Assembly: GCA_012656075.1 (NCBI GenBank)
Contig: JAAKBF010000030.1
Location: forward strand, 186,001-250,000
Direction: 5' to 3'
Length of the DNA stretch: 64,000 bases
From: Phytophthora hibernalis
Taxonomy: Eukaryota > Oomycota > Peronosporomycetes > Peronosporales > Peronosporaceae
How positions within the stretch are numbered: position 1 is the stretch's first letter; each line of letters begins with the position of its first letter. The translations under genes were made by a program, and so were the position numbers. The notes under the pieces were generated by a model that did no database searches, had not been told where the DNA came from, and saw nothing but the letters and a program-made list of their open reading frames with translations. Below, one piece after another: positions 1 to 11,903 of this stretch.

Positions 1-786
1 CGGTGGTCTTTTCGTCGGTAGGCTTGGGCATGACGACGATGACGTCAATCTTTGCGAACTTCTTCTTGTGTAGATTGCCCAGGACTGAACGATGTCGAAG
101 ACGTCAAGCGTGGCGATCTTGTTTAAACTTTGTGAGGATTTGATGGCGACGACGACGTGAAGCATCACAAGTTTCTGGCTGGCTAAACACGGGCAGAATA
201 TGATGATGCGCGGTGGTGCGTGCGCATATTTAGAGCTTGGCGCGGGGCGGTCGTAACAATGGCAACGCCTTGTCTTCGGTAGAGGTGGCATGGAGGCAAC
301 GAATGCACTTCTCTGGTGAAACTGCCGAAATTGATATGACGTATGATAGGTCTGTCGATTGGCCGGCTATTTGTCTGGGTCGATTCAAACGGCCCCTTAC
401 GGAAATTTTGAGTAGAACTCACAATACTATAAACGCGAAAAAGAACGAGGCGGAGCGCTACAATTTATTTAAAAGGTGCATTATTTTGCATAACGGAGAT
501 AGTAGTAAATTAGAACAATCATCGGAGCCAGAATGTGTGCTCGCTAGCAAACATCTTGTTCAATATGTGCATGTGGGTTACCTTGAAACGATTGCGATCA
601 TATCCTGTGTATTTCTGATATAGCCTCTATTTTGGAAGAAGGAAACCACACACATTACCGACACCCGCGATTTCAGAACTTCTTCATGAAGGTACTTTGT
701 ATTTGAACAAATTATTGAACATCAAAAGACAACCCCTGAAAAAATGGTGCTCCAATTACTCGTAGTCTACGACTCGTCGAGTGGTT
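1..786. other. No recognisable gene (left edge)
   Basis: Short overlapping open frames occur on both strands but none has a recognisable domain, signal peptide or coding-like composition. On the minus strand the first ~180 bases have a Lys-rich open frame running off the window edge; it could be the end of a gene outside the window but cannot be identified. Confidence 0.4.
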
Positions 787-1216
787 TCAAATGATGAGGT
801 AGTTGGCGGTGTAGCGCTGCCAAAGATCCTTGTACTTCTTGCCGTACAATTTTTGCAGCTTGTTCTGGAAGCTGATTGGGGTGTACCCGTACGCCTTCAG
901 ATTTTTGTATCTCTTGAACTCGCCAATACCACTCATCATCTGCATTAGTTTCGACTCCTTGAACAGGTTAGCACCGCCAGCTCTCTCTTCTTCTTCTTCT
1001 TCGACGTCGTCGTCGTTTTCCTTGTCGTTTTCATCTTCATCGTAGTGGAATTGCAAGCCCTCTTTTGTTGTCGGCACCGATGGCATCAACGGAGACCTGA
1101 GTAGCATCAGCATAGACCACCTTTGAGAGCTTGGCCTGGTTCTCATTCGCACAGACAACATCACCACTCGAAACGAGTGTGGCTGCGGTCAGGAGAATGA
1201 AGTAGCTGACACGCAT
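787..1216 (-). pseudogene. RXLR-type secreted effector candidate, frameshifted
   Basis: From an ATG at 1216 the minus strand encodes a clean signal peptide (MRVSYFILLTAATLVSSG, then a VCA cleavage-like site). About 50 codons in, at roughly 1050-1060, the frame hits a stop, while the next frame stays open to a TGA at 787-789. The break lies exactly in an RGL-x tetrapeptide, where an RXLR motif would be expected. The second frame then gives a long Asp/Glu run ending in EER (dEER-like) and a Lys/Tyr-rich C-terminal domain of about 60 residues containing GIGEFKRYKNLKAYG. Known family layout: signal peptide, RXLR, dEER, then an effector domain acting inside the plant cell. Inference: an RXLR effector relic with a frameshift and a degenerate fourth RXLR position. 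A sequencing indel is the alternative. The start is set by the signal peptide. Confidence 0.6.
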
Positions 1217-2627
1217 CGTTGTTCTTGGGGGAAGATGAGAGTTTGGGTACTTGAAAGCAAAATGCGAAGTGATTCTCTAGATTTGGCGAGAAACTACACG
1301 CACACCAGCTCTCGTGATCGGGTCACTTAGATTCCACAGCCAAAGAGGGAGACATACTGTAATAGCTACGATGTCTAAACGCTGCGTCAACAGACGTTTT
1401 TACTTACAACAAACTTTCACGTTCAAGTTTTATTATTATTATACCGGTAATATATGTGCGTCGATGCTAATCACGATCATGTATCATTTCCGAGGAGGTA
1501 ACTTACTGCCAGTACGTGGTGTTTGTAAACAGGTACATGTACCGGTACCTCGAAGTATGTAGTCTGTTTGTGCTTCCTACAAATCCAAACAACATCTACG
1601 ATGAAGTGGTACGAGTCGTACCGTACGACCACTGGTATACAGCTTGATACTTGAGAAATGAAAGAAGTCGTGCGCGCAAGTAAGGGATGGGTTTAGATAA
1701 CTATTTGCTTATTACAAGCGCGATAAGGGAAAACCCTATTAAACCAAAGCGAGAACTTCACTTCACATACACACTAGCCAAATTTACTATACGCTAGCAA
1801 ATAGTTACAGTGGCGTACCTAGGGTATGTGCGAACACTATTCGCAGTTTAGACTAAATCTGAACTCATATTAAAATAGTATTAGTACTAAACCCAAAAGA
1901 CTTGGCAGCGCCGCCGTCCAGACGAGCACTGCTGCACGATACTGTAGCATCCACCGACATCAAATGACCACATTGGCAAGGGAGTGACTATTGTCACAAG
2001 ATGGAATGACTTGGTTTTATAAGTGGGTGATTACTGGTCTTTCTCTACTATAAATGTCAGGAGGGGTGAACTCCAACTCGCTCGGCAAGCCACAACAACG
2101 CATGTGGTTTAAAGAAACGTGTGCGCAGCACCTCTTGCCGGTCGCGCTGTTTTCGTCCTTGGTCCGCTCGTGGCAACTGAGCCTCGCTATCTTCACTCGT
2201 GTCGTGTCGCGTATTCGTCCGTAGAGTCACCTCGTCGCGCATGCCAGCGTCATCCTCCGCGGTCGCCTCTACGCAGTTCACTTCCGCAGTGATTCCATTG
2301 TCCGTCACCGTCGCCTCCTGCGTCGCGTGTCGCGGCGCTTTTGTCTCCGACGTCGCTTGTCGTTTCGCTACTACTTCCTGACATCTCTTAGCCGCGCGTG
2401 TCAAAGGTCGATTAGCGGAAATGAAGTTGGGCTAGCACTGATCTTCTATGAGTCATGCCGTGGCATTCTAAGTTAAATGATCTCAGTTAGAATCTCTAAC
2501 TGAGCTCACCGACATGTTACTCGATGTAAAAATCACTGCGCTATCACTATTTGTTGTCCCCCCGGCTCCTATTTCGGACCAATACATCTGAAATTTACAT
2601 GTTGTTAAAATTAGGGGATCCTAAGGG
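1217..2627. other. Intergenic, AT-rich; low-complexity open frame
   Basis: No supported gene. A minus-strand frame at 2057-2404 is rich in Thr, Arg, Glu and Ala and resembles the low-complexity N-terminal parts of oomycete Gypsy gag proteins, but has no diagnostic motif. A small perfect stem (CTCAGTTAG / CTAACTGAG) lies near 2482-2505. Confidence 0.4.
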
Positions 2628-2862
2628 CCCCTAAAAACAGTCAAGGGCACACCTTTTTACCATTCTGTATTGCAGCAACCACAACCCATGATACGCTCAC
2701 AGCTTATCTGAATACACTCCACAGCCATCTCGAACACTATAGATGTTAGAAATGTGCAAAGGTTGCTACAGCTTCAATGTGCTACAACAATAGTGTGAGC
2801 AGTATTGTAAATAGCGCGGTAATCAATTAGACTGTAAAAAATGTGCCCTTGACTTTTTAGGG
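2628..2862. repeat. MITE-like element with terminal inverted repeats
   Basis: The left end starts CCCCTAAAAACAGTCAAGGG and the right end reads CCCTTGACTTTTTAGGG. The match continues inward (GGGCACACCTTTTTAC against GTAAAAAATGTGCCC), giving imperfect terminal inverted repeats of about 37 bp. The element is about 235 bp and non-coding. TA dinucleotides lie close to both outer ends, compatible with a Tc1/mariner-type target duplication, but the exact boundary is uncertain by a few bases. Confidence 0.65.
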
Positions 2863-3529
2863 TACCTGATTTGGGAACCGCTATTTTTATATTCGACTCA
2901 AAAGTTAATCGTCAAATTTCCTAAAGAAATTTTTCAAAGTATCACAGTTAAAACTCACAAAACAGCAATTTCGCCGTACGATACCGTTATATCTGTTTTA
3001 ACTCCCGCCGAGCGGCTAAACTATTGCTGAGCGAAGCGAGGCCGCTTGGCTAAAACCTTGCGCAAAGAGCCACGCTTGCGGGATTCCACTCGGCTTGTAG
3101 CTTAATAACCTTGTAATTTATGGGAATCACTAACATCAATTTAAAGAGGATGGAATACGCGCTAATCAATTACTTGGATGTTACCTGTAACGTCCACCTC
3201 AACTACGAATGCGGCCTTAGATGTGTTGCGCGAATGGAGCTCATTGAAATGCGTGACAGGAGTCATGGGCTCGGAGCTAGCGGCCAAGTATACGGTACGT
3301 CCGAAAAGGCAAACTACCACCCTAAAAACCTTTGCGCGACGGGATGGTTTAGCGGAGATACTACATGTATTATATTAATACCTAGTGCAACTCAGATTAT
3401 CATCTACACACCATTCAAGTGCCCAAATGCAGTACCCGATAGTCCATTGGGTAGCGTTCTTTAAGAACAAAACGTTTTGGTCTTTGATGGAATCTAAAAT
3501 TTCGGTGCTTAAGTCCCTCGTGGATTACG
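2863..3529. other. Non-coding or transposon-derived sequence
   Basis: No gene recognised. Plus-strand frames between 3120 and 3460 have no known domain. The stretch includes one copy of a dispersed repeat (see 3351-3412), suggesting transposon origin. Confidence 0.35.
3351..3412. repeat. Dispersed repeat, copy 1 (partner at 25442-25497)
   Basis: The block GAGATACTACATGTA...ACCTAGTG(C/A)AACT(C/A)AGATTATCATCTAC recurs at 25442-25497 with a few substitutions and a short insertion. The shared block probably marks the same transposon family, perhaps an LTR or internal end. Family assignment is inference. Confidence 0.55.
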
Positions 3530-4130
3530 GTCGCGGCTACAAAAGTTACGGCGCGGAAGTCCCAATCTTATGCCCCCCGCGCAGCACCAATCAATGGCGC
3601 TGCTTATGAAGTGCACTGTTGATGCAGCACACGCCGTATGTGTGAAACGCGCAATAGATTACATAAGTGGCGGCTTCATAAACGTCATGATGACATGGAA
3701 TCTACACCTAAGCCTACAGTCGCGGCGACCAAAGTTACGGTGCGGAAGTCCCAATCTTATGGAGGAATTACCTTATATAAGTGAAAATCTACTTAGATGA
3801 GATCTCGTCGTCCGTAAGTTGCAGCGTGTCCTCCATCGTTGGCGCTGCTTCGTCGTTATCCAGGCCGTCCACCATTTTCCCCGTCGTCGCTGTATCTTCC
3901 GGTCTTGCCGCTACCTGTCGATCCTTATCTCGAACACCTCGCGTCGTCGCCTCCGTTCTCCGTTGTGTGCTCGCCCGGTCAGCACCCATTATCGTCGTCT
4001 TCGCCGTATTTGGTGCTCGCAACGCACTGCTGTACCTTTCGCGTCCTGACCCACTGTTCGCGGAGTTCGTAGTGTCCGCCACAAGATTGGAGGAATTACC
4101 TTATCTATTAATAAGTGAAAATCTACTTAA
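3530..4130. repeat. Two pairs of short direct repeats, LTR-like
   Basis: A ~43-bp unit (GTCGCGGC...AAAGTTACGG, then GCGGAAGTCCCAATCTTATG) occurs at 3530-3572 and 3719-3761 with about four mismatches. A second unit starting GGAGGAATTACCTTAT and containing AAGTGAAAATCTACTTA occurs at 3761-3796 and 4089-4130, with a short TAT/TAA length difference. The second pair brackets about 290 bp with a low-complexity open frame on the minus strand (3789-4082). This could be a nested or rearranged LTR. TATATAA-like sequence in the repeat fits a promoter, but that is inference. Confidence 0.5.
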
Positions 4131-5066
4131 ATGTAACAACAGATGCTCCCAAAACGAGAGTACTTATACCTGTAAGTACTTGCACACATGACTGCTGCAT
4201 GTACCGTTAAGCTTACCTCAAACACGTGGCTAGCGAAAGTAGCAACCAGTCACAACTTGAAGCGAAGTGAAGCTACAAGTAGATCGACGAAATCTTTCCG
4301 CCCTCCATTTGAGTATTGTTCGCTTCAGTATTTCCCAACCAATGCTATGTACAGTACTTAAAAATGGCGCACATTTTGCACGAAGAATTCCATTCAAGTT
4401 TTTATACGTTACACATCACCCACTTTGAAACTTAGTTTGATGAGCTCAAAAGTAAAATCCAGAGCTGTTCCGCGGCTTTGTAATGATATACTTCAGTAAG
4501 TCGGAGTTCTATATGTACAGTACATATACTGCCTTATACTGTACATACAAAACTGTATTGTCGTATCGGAGCGCCGCCATAGCTGGTCGCACCGTCGCCA
4601 CGTATCTCTCAGCTCGTCCACTGTCTCTCACCGTCACTTCATCGTTCAAAAGAGCATCAACGGCCAGCTCAGCCGCCCTGCTCCCATCGTGTTCATCACT
4701 TAGACTTCCATGTGTCGCCCTCATACTACTTGCCACAGTTCTCGGCTCATTGACCGCAGTCCACTCCTCCAGCAGCCGATTGGTTTTGTCCTCAACTCCT
4801 TGCTCTTTTGTCACTCGTTGGGAATCTCATTGTCTTACTGGACGCTGTACTTCCCTTACGGCGTCCGTTCGTCGTTTCCCGCTGTTGTGCTTTCAGTCAC
4901 CGTGCGAGATGCCAGATATCGGACGCCCAAAGACGCAGTCGACTTGTACAGAAGTTGGTGGCTGCTGGAGACTACCGCGGCATGGCAGTGGGACAGGCGT
5001 ACGGGCTGGTGGTAGTGATCACGCGGCAAGAACGACGGGTGGTGCTGCCACCTTCATTGTGGGCAG
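4131..5066. other. Probable Gypsy 5' region without intact gene
   Basis: Several overlapping low-complexity frames on both strands; none is a clear gene. It lies directly upstream of the gag relic on the plus strand and is plausibly its leader or LTR region. Confidence 0.3.
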
Positions 5067-6212
5067 TTGTCTTTAAGGAGATGCACGGTTCGGTGTGGGT
5101 GGGTAATCTTCGTACGGCTGGAACGAGACGGCGACGACATCGACGCAAGAACACGAAGGACGCCCTACAAGCCCTCGCCAACCGTTTCGGTGTCCACGTG
5201 GATTGCGAAGGTTGGCTTAGCTGTCGAGGGTGCGCGTATCTCCGGACGAGGCGACTGAAGCAACGAGGAATTGTACTTCATCGTGGGAAACAAACTGCAG
5301 GATAATGCCGATGGTTGGTGGGTCCAAATGGACCAAGAACTGCCGAACGCGTAGAAGACGTGGACACGGCTGAAGACGGCATTGATGAGGAGGTACGGCG
5401 AGCGTCCAGATCAAGCCATGGCTGAGTGGCGGGTATATCAGAGAATGATGTATCCCGGCGAAACCTTCGCCGACTTTGCGGCAGGGCTTCTTGATCTCAC
5501 CGGTGAGAACCACGTGAGTGAACGTACACTACTGGCTCAGTTTTACCGTAACCTCGATAAGACGACACATATGTTGGTGAAACAGGACCCAGTCCCCACC
5601 ACGTTGGAGCAGGCGGTGGATAAGGCCACGGCCATCGACGATCCAATCGACAATGTGGCTCAGGGCATACTAAACATTGGCCAGGCTTGGGCGACAGTAC
5701 CGAATGCTTTTACAGTGTCTATGAGTGGTACGATGGGGAGCGTTGCAATTGTTCCAGGTGTCGGAATAGGAGCAGGACCAACAGTTGACTCGTTAGCGGC
5801 ACAGATGGGCACTGAGAATACTGAAGTCGCGTTCTTCACTAACCCTCAAGGGGTCTACAATAAGTACACGGGTACTTGGGACGTTCCGGAGGGCAGATTT
5901 TGGAACGGCCGCTACTAGCAGCCGTCCAAGAAGAAACACCAGTCGAGGACGCAATACGACGGCCGTACGGTTGGAGAGCGCGGAATGGTCGGCGGTGAGA
6001 AGAAAGCGAAAGTCCGGATGGTGCAGAGGGACAGCGAATCGAGTAACGAGTCTGTGGCTAGTGAGGCACCATGCTCTCCACAACGCAAGAAGCAGAAGGG
6101 CGCAATCAGAAGAACGATGGCTGCAGTACGGGCGGTGAAAAGAGACTCGACAGACCTTCTCGAAGCTACCCTCGATTCGCAGCGCACACTGCTTCCAAGG
6201 TCAGGATCCTGA
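5067..6212 (+). pseudogene. Ty3/Gypsy retrotransposon gag relic
   Basis: One continuous frame, interrupted by stops, encodes a capsid-type gag. It includes STWIAKVGLAVEGARISGRG, a TGA at 5256-5258, FIVGNKLQDNADGWWVQMD, a TAG at 5352-5354, then TWTRLKTALMRRYGERPD and an RVYQRMMYPGETFADFAAGL helix region, typical of the retrotrans_gag family. A further TAG at 5916-5918 separates a basic C-terminal tail (QRKKQKGAIRR). At least the first stop looks like a Trp codon changed to a stop (inference from the expected Asp-Trp-Ser order). No CCHC knuckle is visible. The relic faces the minus-strand pol remnant at 6714-9858, so the two cannot belong to one intact element. Confidence 0.75.
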
Positions 6213-6713
6213 ATCTGTGTATGGACAACTGGAGCATGTTCGACATCAGTGCCGCATTGTCTCGCAAGATGATTTACTTTTAGTTGCGAGTCGCAACTAT
6301 CTTTGTCATAATACACACGGAACAGCTAGTGTGCGTGTAACCTTTCGTTGCCCTGCAATGAATCCTGCACTCTTCTCTATTGCACGGTTTGTTTGTGGTG
6401 TCTGCAGGATGGTTAGCGCAAGCAATGAGCTCATACACAACTAGCTGCTGTAGCAGTTCCTGCTGCGGCAGATGAATCATCCCCACATAGTCAGCTGCGG
6501 ATGGTTGCGCTGTGTGCTCAAACTGTGCAATATACACAGTGGTAATGCGTTCGCGTGGCGAGTAGTGCACACCATTGCGTCAGGACATGGGTTCGACCTA
6601 AGGTTCACTTATTTGTGTCAATTGACAACCAGATGTTGTTTAGGTATGCCAATCATTCCTGGTATTTACTCAAGCGAATCACCTGCCGAAGTGAGGTCCT
6701 TGTAGGAGCTTTC
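6213..6713. other. Gap between two head-on Gypsy relics
   Basis: No gene. Short open frames on both strands carry no retroviral motifs. The stretch separates the plus-strand gag relic from the 3' end of the minus-strand pol relic. Confidence 0.4.
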
Positions 6714-9384
6714 TTACCGTGTACCCATAGGCCACCGGTCGGATAAAATCCTCTTAATTTTGTGCTGGCCGAAATAACTGCAATTGCACGAAGATATTCC
6801 GTGATGCGATTTTAGATTTTGTGTGCAACCTTTCATTTGAAAAGCAGTTGAATTTAGCAGTTTAGCAGTTCTCTGAAATTTATCCTCCGCCATACGATCT
6901 TCCTCTGTCGATGGCAGCTCGCCGTCTGTAATATTCGCCTCTGTCTCGATCATCGGCTTCTCAGACCTCCGTCTATTCCATCTCCGTGTTACTGCTGCTA
7001 TAATCGCTGCGGGCGCCCTCGACAGCGCGTCCGCCACCACGTTCGTCGCCCCTGGGCGATACAAGATCTCAAATTGATATTCTTGTAGGGTCAGGGACCA
7101 CCGATGCAGCCGACCTGCCAAATTCAGTCGCGTCGTCAGCCATCTTAGCGCAGCAGGGTCAGTTATGATCGTGAACGTCCGGCCGTACAGATAAGGCTGA
7201 AACAGTTTCACGGACCAAACCACCGCCAAACATTCCAATTCCGTAATCGAATAATTCGCTTCCGCGCTGCTGTTTACCTTGCTGGCAAATGCTACTGGCT
7301 GCCAACCGTGTCCTTGGTCTTGCATCAGACACGCCCCTAGTCCGGTCACGCTTGCATCTCTCACTAGCCTAAACGGCTGCCCAAAATCCGGATAGATGAG
7401 TAGTGGTCGTGTAGTCAAGGCCGCTTTCACCCTCTCGAAGGCGAACTCCTGTTCTTCCGTCCATTCCCACTCGCACTTCTTCTTTAGTAGTTTCGTCATT
7501 GCCGCCACGATCGAACTAAACGCCTGAATAAATTTACGATAGTACCCTGCGAGGTGTACAAAGCGCTTCACTTCTGCAGGGTCTCGAGGTCGTGGGAACT
7601 CGCGAACCGCAGTCACTAGCCGTTCCACCGGTCGTACGCCGTCTACACTCAGCTCGTGTCCAAGATATTCCATGGACGTCGCCGCAAAAACACATTTCTT
7701 CAGCTTCAATGTCAATCCAGCCGCCGATTGTCGTTCCAGTACAGTAGCAAGCTCGACTACATGTTGTTCGACACTTCCGCGTGTGTAGACAACTATATCA
7801 TCCAAATAGACTAAACACGTAGATCAGGTTAAACCTCGAAGTACTCCATTCATCATGCGTTGGAATGTTGATGGAGCGTTCGTTAACCCGAAAGGCATCC
7901 GTACAAATCGATACAGCCCTTGTTTGGTCGTGAATGCAGTTTTATCGCGATCTTCAGCCGCTACTCTTGTCTGCCAATACCCAGCTTTCAAATCGAGAGT
8001 CGTAAACAGCCTCGCGCCGCCCAATGATTCCAGGGTTTCGTCAATTCGAGGTAGAGGATACATGTCACGCTTTGTTATTTTGTTCAGGGCCGGTAATCAA
8101 CGCAAAAGCGCACCTCACCATCCTTCTTACGCACCAAAACTACGGTAAAACCCCAGGCACCGTTCCCTTCCTCAATCACGCCAGCATTCAACATTTTGAG
8201 ACGTTGGTTTCGATGGTAGCGTCTTCGGTCTGAGCATGTTGCCGTCGCTTCAACATAATCGGTTTCTCGTTGCCGGTATCAATATGATGCTCCACGTCTA
8301 GCATCGTAGCCGGTGGGCAGTCGCCCGTGCTCTCCGACACCTCGCGATAGACTCTCAAGAGCTTCAATATCAATCGTTGTTCATTGGGTTCTGTCGTACC
8401 CATTTCTACTTCGTCCTCGTTAGTCAACGGTGTCTCCACGTCACAAAGCATAGCTAGCCATTCATCGAGGTTTTCCTTGGTCACGGCGCCATTCAGCGTC
8501 AACACCTTCATTTCTGCGTCAACCGGTACCCAAGTGCCGAGTTTCTTCTGAGCAGGAGCTTCGTTCTTCCACCTTGCACGTTGATCGCCGGCATCAGAGC
8601 CTTGCCATCCTTTGCTGTAGTAACTGTAGCTGCCAACATCACGGTGCCGCATCGCCTTGTGGGTAAGAAGATGCCCTCTTCCCCGTCCGAAGCCGCCACC
8701 GCTATCTCCACCGGTGTCACTGCACTACGCGCGAGTCTAGACTGCCTCACAAGCCGTACGGCTGCGATCGTCGCGTCTCCCTCCGTGGTCTCCATCCAAA
8801 ACGGCAAAATCACTAACTCTTTCCGTTCGAAGTACTTGACTTCATTGCATCCGAAGTCCATCGTAGCCTTGTGCTTCTGCATAAAGTCTACGCCGACCAG
8901 GAATTCGTCGGTGCATCCATCTACGATGCATGCCTTTACCTCGACGGATTGCCCGTACACATTTCGCATTGAGAATTTCCAGACGCCCACCACGTCTAAC
9001 AAAACCCGTCGATTCCTTCGACATAATCCACGGGGCACTCATCCGTAGTCGTTCGCCTCGCCGCATCCACTCCGTCCCCGCAACCGAAAACCTCGCACCG
9101 CTGTCCAGCTTGACCGGGACTTTCTCGTCGCCCACCGTCATCGTGACTGTCGGCAATCCGTCGTCAGCCGCCACGCTTGTGTCTAGTATCGTCGACACTT
9201 CATGCACGTCTTGGTTACGCTGCACCAGGCTCACATTAGCTCTCTCTCGCCCTCCGGTGGCCATCAGAGACGTATGACGACGGCCAGCAAGTTCCGCCCG
9301 CGTTTCATTGGCCAGTTGCTGCCTTCGCCGTTGCTGCTCGCAGTGCAGGGTCACCAAGGCTTCGTCGACCTCGTTCGGGATCAA
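6714..9384 (-). pseudogene. Ty3/Gypsy pol relic: protease, RT, RNase H
   Basis: Reading right to left: a retropepsin region with VKLDSGARFSVAG (DSGA active site, ~9080-9110) and the downstream FLVGVDFMQKHKATMDFG block; a linker; the RT start (HHIDTGNEKPI, KKDGEVRF); fingers/palm with YPLPRIDETLESLGGARLFT and FRMPFGLTNAPSTFQ-type sequence (here VRMPFGLTNAPSTFQRMM); YLDDIVVY at ~7808; then an RNase H domain with LVRDASVTGLGACL and the NVVADALSRAP end. The frame changes several times (around 9040, 8520-8600, 8190-8220 and 8070). In-frame TGA 7824-7826 lies seven residues before YLDD, in the GLTW..CLVYLDD consensus, where Trp is expected. No integrase follows RNase H, so the element is truncated as well as broken. 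Confidence 0.85.
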
Positions 9385-9402
9385 CTTCTTCTTGGACGAC
9401 GC

Positions 9403-9858
9403 TCATTCCGCTCGCCGCTTCTTCTCCTCTTTCTTGGACTGTTTCACCACCGTCCGTACCTTGGCGATACTGCCGAGGTGCTGAAGTTGCTCGTTGCTTA
9501 GCTCTTCGCCGAGCTGGATAAATGACAGCTCGTTACCGTCGTTGTTGCCAGCATTTCCTGTCGACGTGTCCACTATCGCGCTTGTCTCCGTCGCACCACC
9601 GTATTCCACCTCCGCAGTCGCATCATCAGCTATCGCGGCCGTAGAATCCTTCGTCGGCACTCGGCCGTCGCTCATTACTGCCGCTTCGATGTCCATCGTG
9701 ACACCGCTTTCCTCAGTCGCTACTACGTCCGCCGAGACGTCGCCTTCCTTAGACTCAGACGCATCGTTACTCGCCACCGTGTCATCGCTCGTTACCGCTA
9801 CATCGATATCCCTTGCGACGCCGCCTTCCTCAGTCGCTACTACGTCCGTCCTTCGCAC
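9403..9858 (-). pseudogene. Acidic Ala/Val/Thr-rich region upstream of Gypsy pol
   Basis: A 151-codon minus-strand frame is rich in Ala, Val, Asp and Thr and contains internal repeats of the type VVATEE(G/S)GVA, ending in a Lys/Glu-rich tail (QSKKEEKKRR). It lies immediately 5' of the protease part of the Gypsy relic, separated by a stop or frameshift. It is best read as the low-complexity gag-pol linker of that element rather than an independent gene. Confidence 0.5.
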
Positions 9859-11211
9859 CCCGTTGCAGGCACTACTTTGGTTTCGATCCGAACGCCCGCG
9901 TGTTGCCTGTGGCGTGCTAGTTCAACGTTCACGCAACATCTTTAAAGACTGCGTTCAATTATAACAATAGGAGCCGGCACTCCATCAGCAGTGGCTGCAT
10001 CGCTACGCCGACCGCCAAGCCGGCTAGATCGTCTTCGAGGAATCACACGACCAGCTTGTAGTGGGTGGCGGTATGAAAGCCCAACCATGTCCACGTGATG
10101 CAGTCGAGCACGGCAAGGAATGTGGGCAACAGCATGTGGCTGCAGTTATCCATAGTGCTGTGGTCCAGGCAGCAATGCGAGTGTCGCAGCCAGCGAGGTG
10201 TGGCTTGGTGAGCACTAGAGCAGCTATCACGTGCTTTCGCCGACTCAAGCTAGTACAAGGTATGGTAGAGAGCATCTACCAGATTGTCGTTCAGGACGCC
10301 ATCACTGGGACGCTGGTGATGGCAATGTAGAGCTGCTAGTTGGCGTGCATGTTTTGCTTTCTCACTTTTACATTTACTACCAAGCCAGTAGCACAATACA
10401 GTCGGCAGAAACCTGAAGGAAGTGCCAGCTTCCCCCGACTGTGGTCGTGTTATTCCCGTGACCTACTACACAGCTCCTTTTAAAGAACGCCAGTCCACCT
10501 TCTAACATCTGGTCAAAACGTCTTCAACTGGGACTCTGTGGATGTACCGGTAGGCGCCTTCTAAGCGAAGTAGGAAGCTATTCAACTAATATTATATTTC
10601 CTCTGTCAACCTTTCACTATGAAACCAAAGTATACTTCACCATTCGTCTAACCTGCGCTAGCCCACCACAACTTCACTCTGCTCTAATATTTACAATATT
10701 TACTTCGAAGTAGCTAGGAAGCTACACACCTAGGAGCTTACTAGCGCGAGTGAAGGCATCAGATTCGACAAGGCTGTAAGCACTATTTCTGTGAGACTTT
10801 AGCCTCCGCAAACACCAAGAAAACGCTAAAAAGCCTTGAAAAATGAAGATACCGGTACGCGTTTAATTAAAGCAATGAACTTACCATTTCACTTGACATG
10901 TAAATTTCAGAGCTCATCCGGGCGCTAGCGCACGGCCTTGTTAAATCAATCAGCAATTCAACGATGCACTAATTACACCTATGAATGCCGGACAATAACC
11001 AACTTGATGGGGTGTACTCTGCACGCACTTCAATATACGCAAACGTACGAAATTATCCACACACCACTATAATATGCGGTCACTGTGTTTTACAGTAACG
11101 TTTTAGTGTGTTGCTCGAAGAAATAAAAAACACACAAATGATGCTCGAACGGTACAGTACTGGATAACCCCTTTTCTGCACGTAAAAGACGAAGGTTCAT
11201 AAGGGTGGGTG
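9859..11211. other. No supported gene
   Basis: Both strands have only short frames. A plus-strand frame at 10061-10327 has a faint cystatin-like look but is not supported (see rejected list). 10330-11211 is AT-rich and non-coding. Confidence 0.4.
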
Positions 11212-11488
11212 GTTTTAGTTTAGATTTTGCCGGATCCTGCCGGTTTTAGCGATTTGACCAATCAGCGTCGCGGAATGGCATCGTGCCGTCCGGCAGAAAT
11301 CGAGGGTGGGCATCCGGCAAAGAGAGTGGGACTTCCGCGATCCTGCGAGGTGCACATCACCCCGCAGGATCATCCTCCCGTGCATTTGTGTGCATTTGCA
11401 CGTGTCTACACGATAGTTACACGTGTCTACTCGATAGTGTCTATTTGTCCCACATGGGAATCGAGGGGGTGAAATCTAAATCTAAAAC
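11212..11488. repeat. Candidate MITE with GTTTTAG..TTTAGATTT ends
   Basis: The left end reads GTTTTAGTTTAGATTTTGCC and the right end AAATCTAAATCTAAAAC, an imperfect terminal inverted repeat around about 277 bp of non-coding DNA. The left-end sequence (GTTTAGATTTTGCCGG) is repeated inside both inverted-repeat arms at about 14990-15005 and 15385-15405, so it is a dispersed family. No convincing target-site duplication is visible. Confidence 0.4.
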
Positions 11489-11624
11489 GACAAACGTAGG
11501 CGAGAAGTGAAATCCGTGCGCGGTGCCCGCGAAGCAGGGCCTATCCGGATATTGGTGTTTGCGGAGGCGGGCCCAGCAATGAGTTCCTCAGCGAACTGAG
11601 CATTGCATTGGCCCGTGAGAGAAT

Positions 11625-11841
11625 TGTTGAGCATCTGTGCCCCGCTCATGCACGGTTCGCATATTACATTGGGACCGTGGGGAACGGTTAAGGCTGAACC
11701 GTTCCGGGCTGCAATGCCATTGGTCAATGCATGCGGCTGGCTGAGATCGAGGCCAAGGAAGCAACTAGGAAGGACTAGTAGAGCAGGTTAAGTAAACTAA
11801 TCAACTCACTTCGGCATTTGTCTTCCAAGCAACGTATCACA
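11625..11841 (+). repeat. Copia 5' LTR (left element)
   Basis: 217 bp, starting TGTTGAGCATC and ending CATCACA-type sequence (TG..CA). It is repeated at 14498-14714 with about 15 substitutions. It contains the short inverted motif GGAACGGTTAAGGCTGAACCGTTCC. No matching five-base duplication is seen between the sequences outside the two LTRs. Confidence 0.85.
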
Positions 11842-11903
11842 TCAACAGGTTAACAGCCGCAACAACTACCCTGACCGGAACACTCCACCTGAACGCTCAA
11901 GAC

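Noticed and set aside
237..623. 128-codon plus-strand frame at the left edge
   Set aside because: No recognisable domain, and overlapping antisense frame of similar quality.
10061..10330. Plus-strand frame with a faint cystatin-like stretch (LVQGMVESIYQIVVQDA)
   Set aside because: Only one loose QVVAG-like motif, no signal peptide, and the rest of the frame does not fit. Too weak to call.
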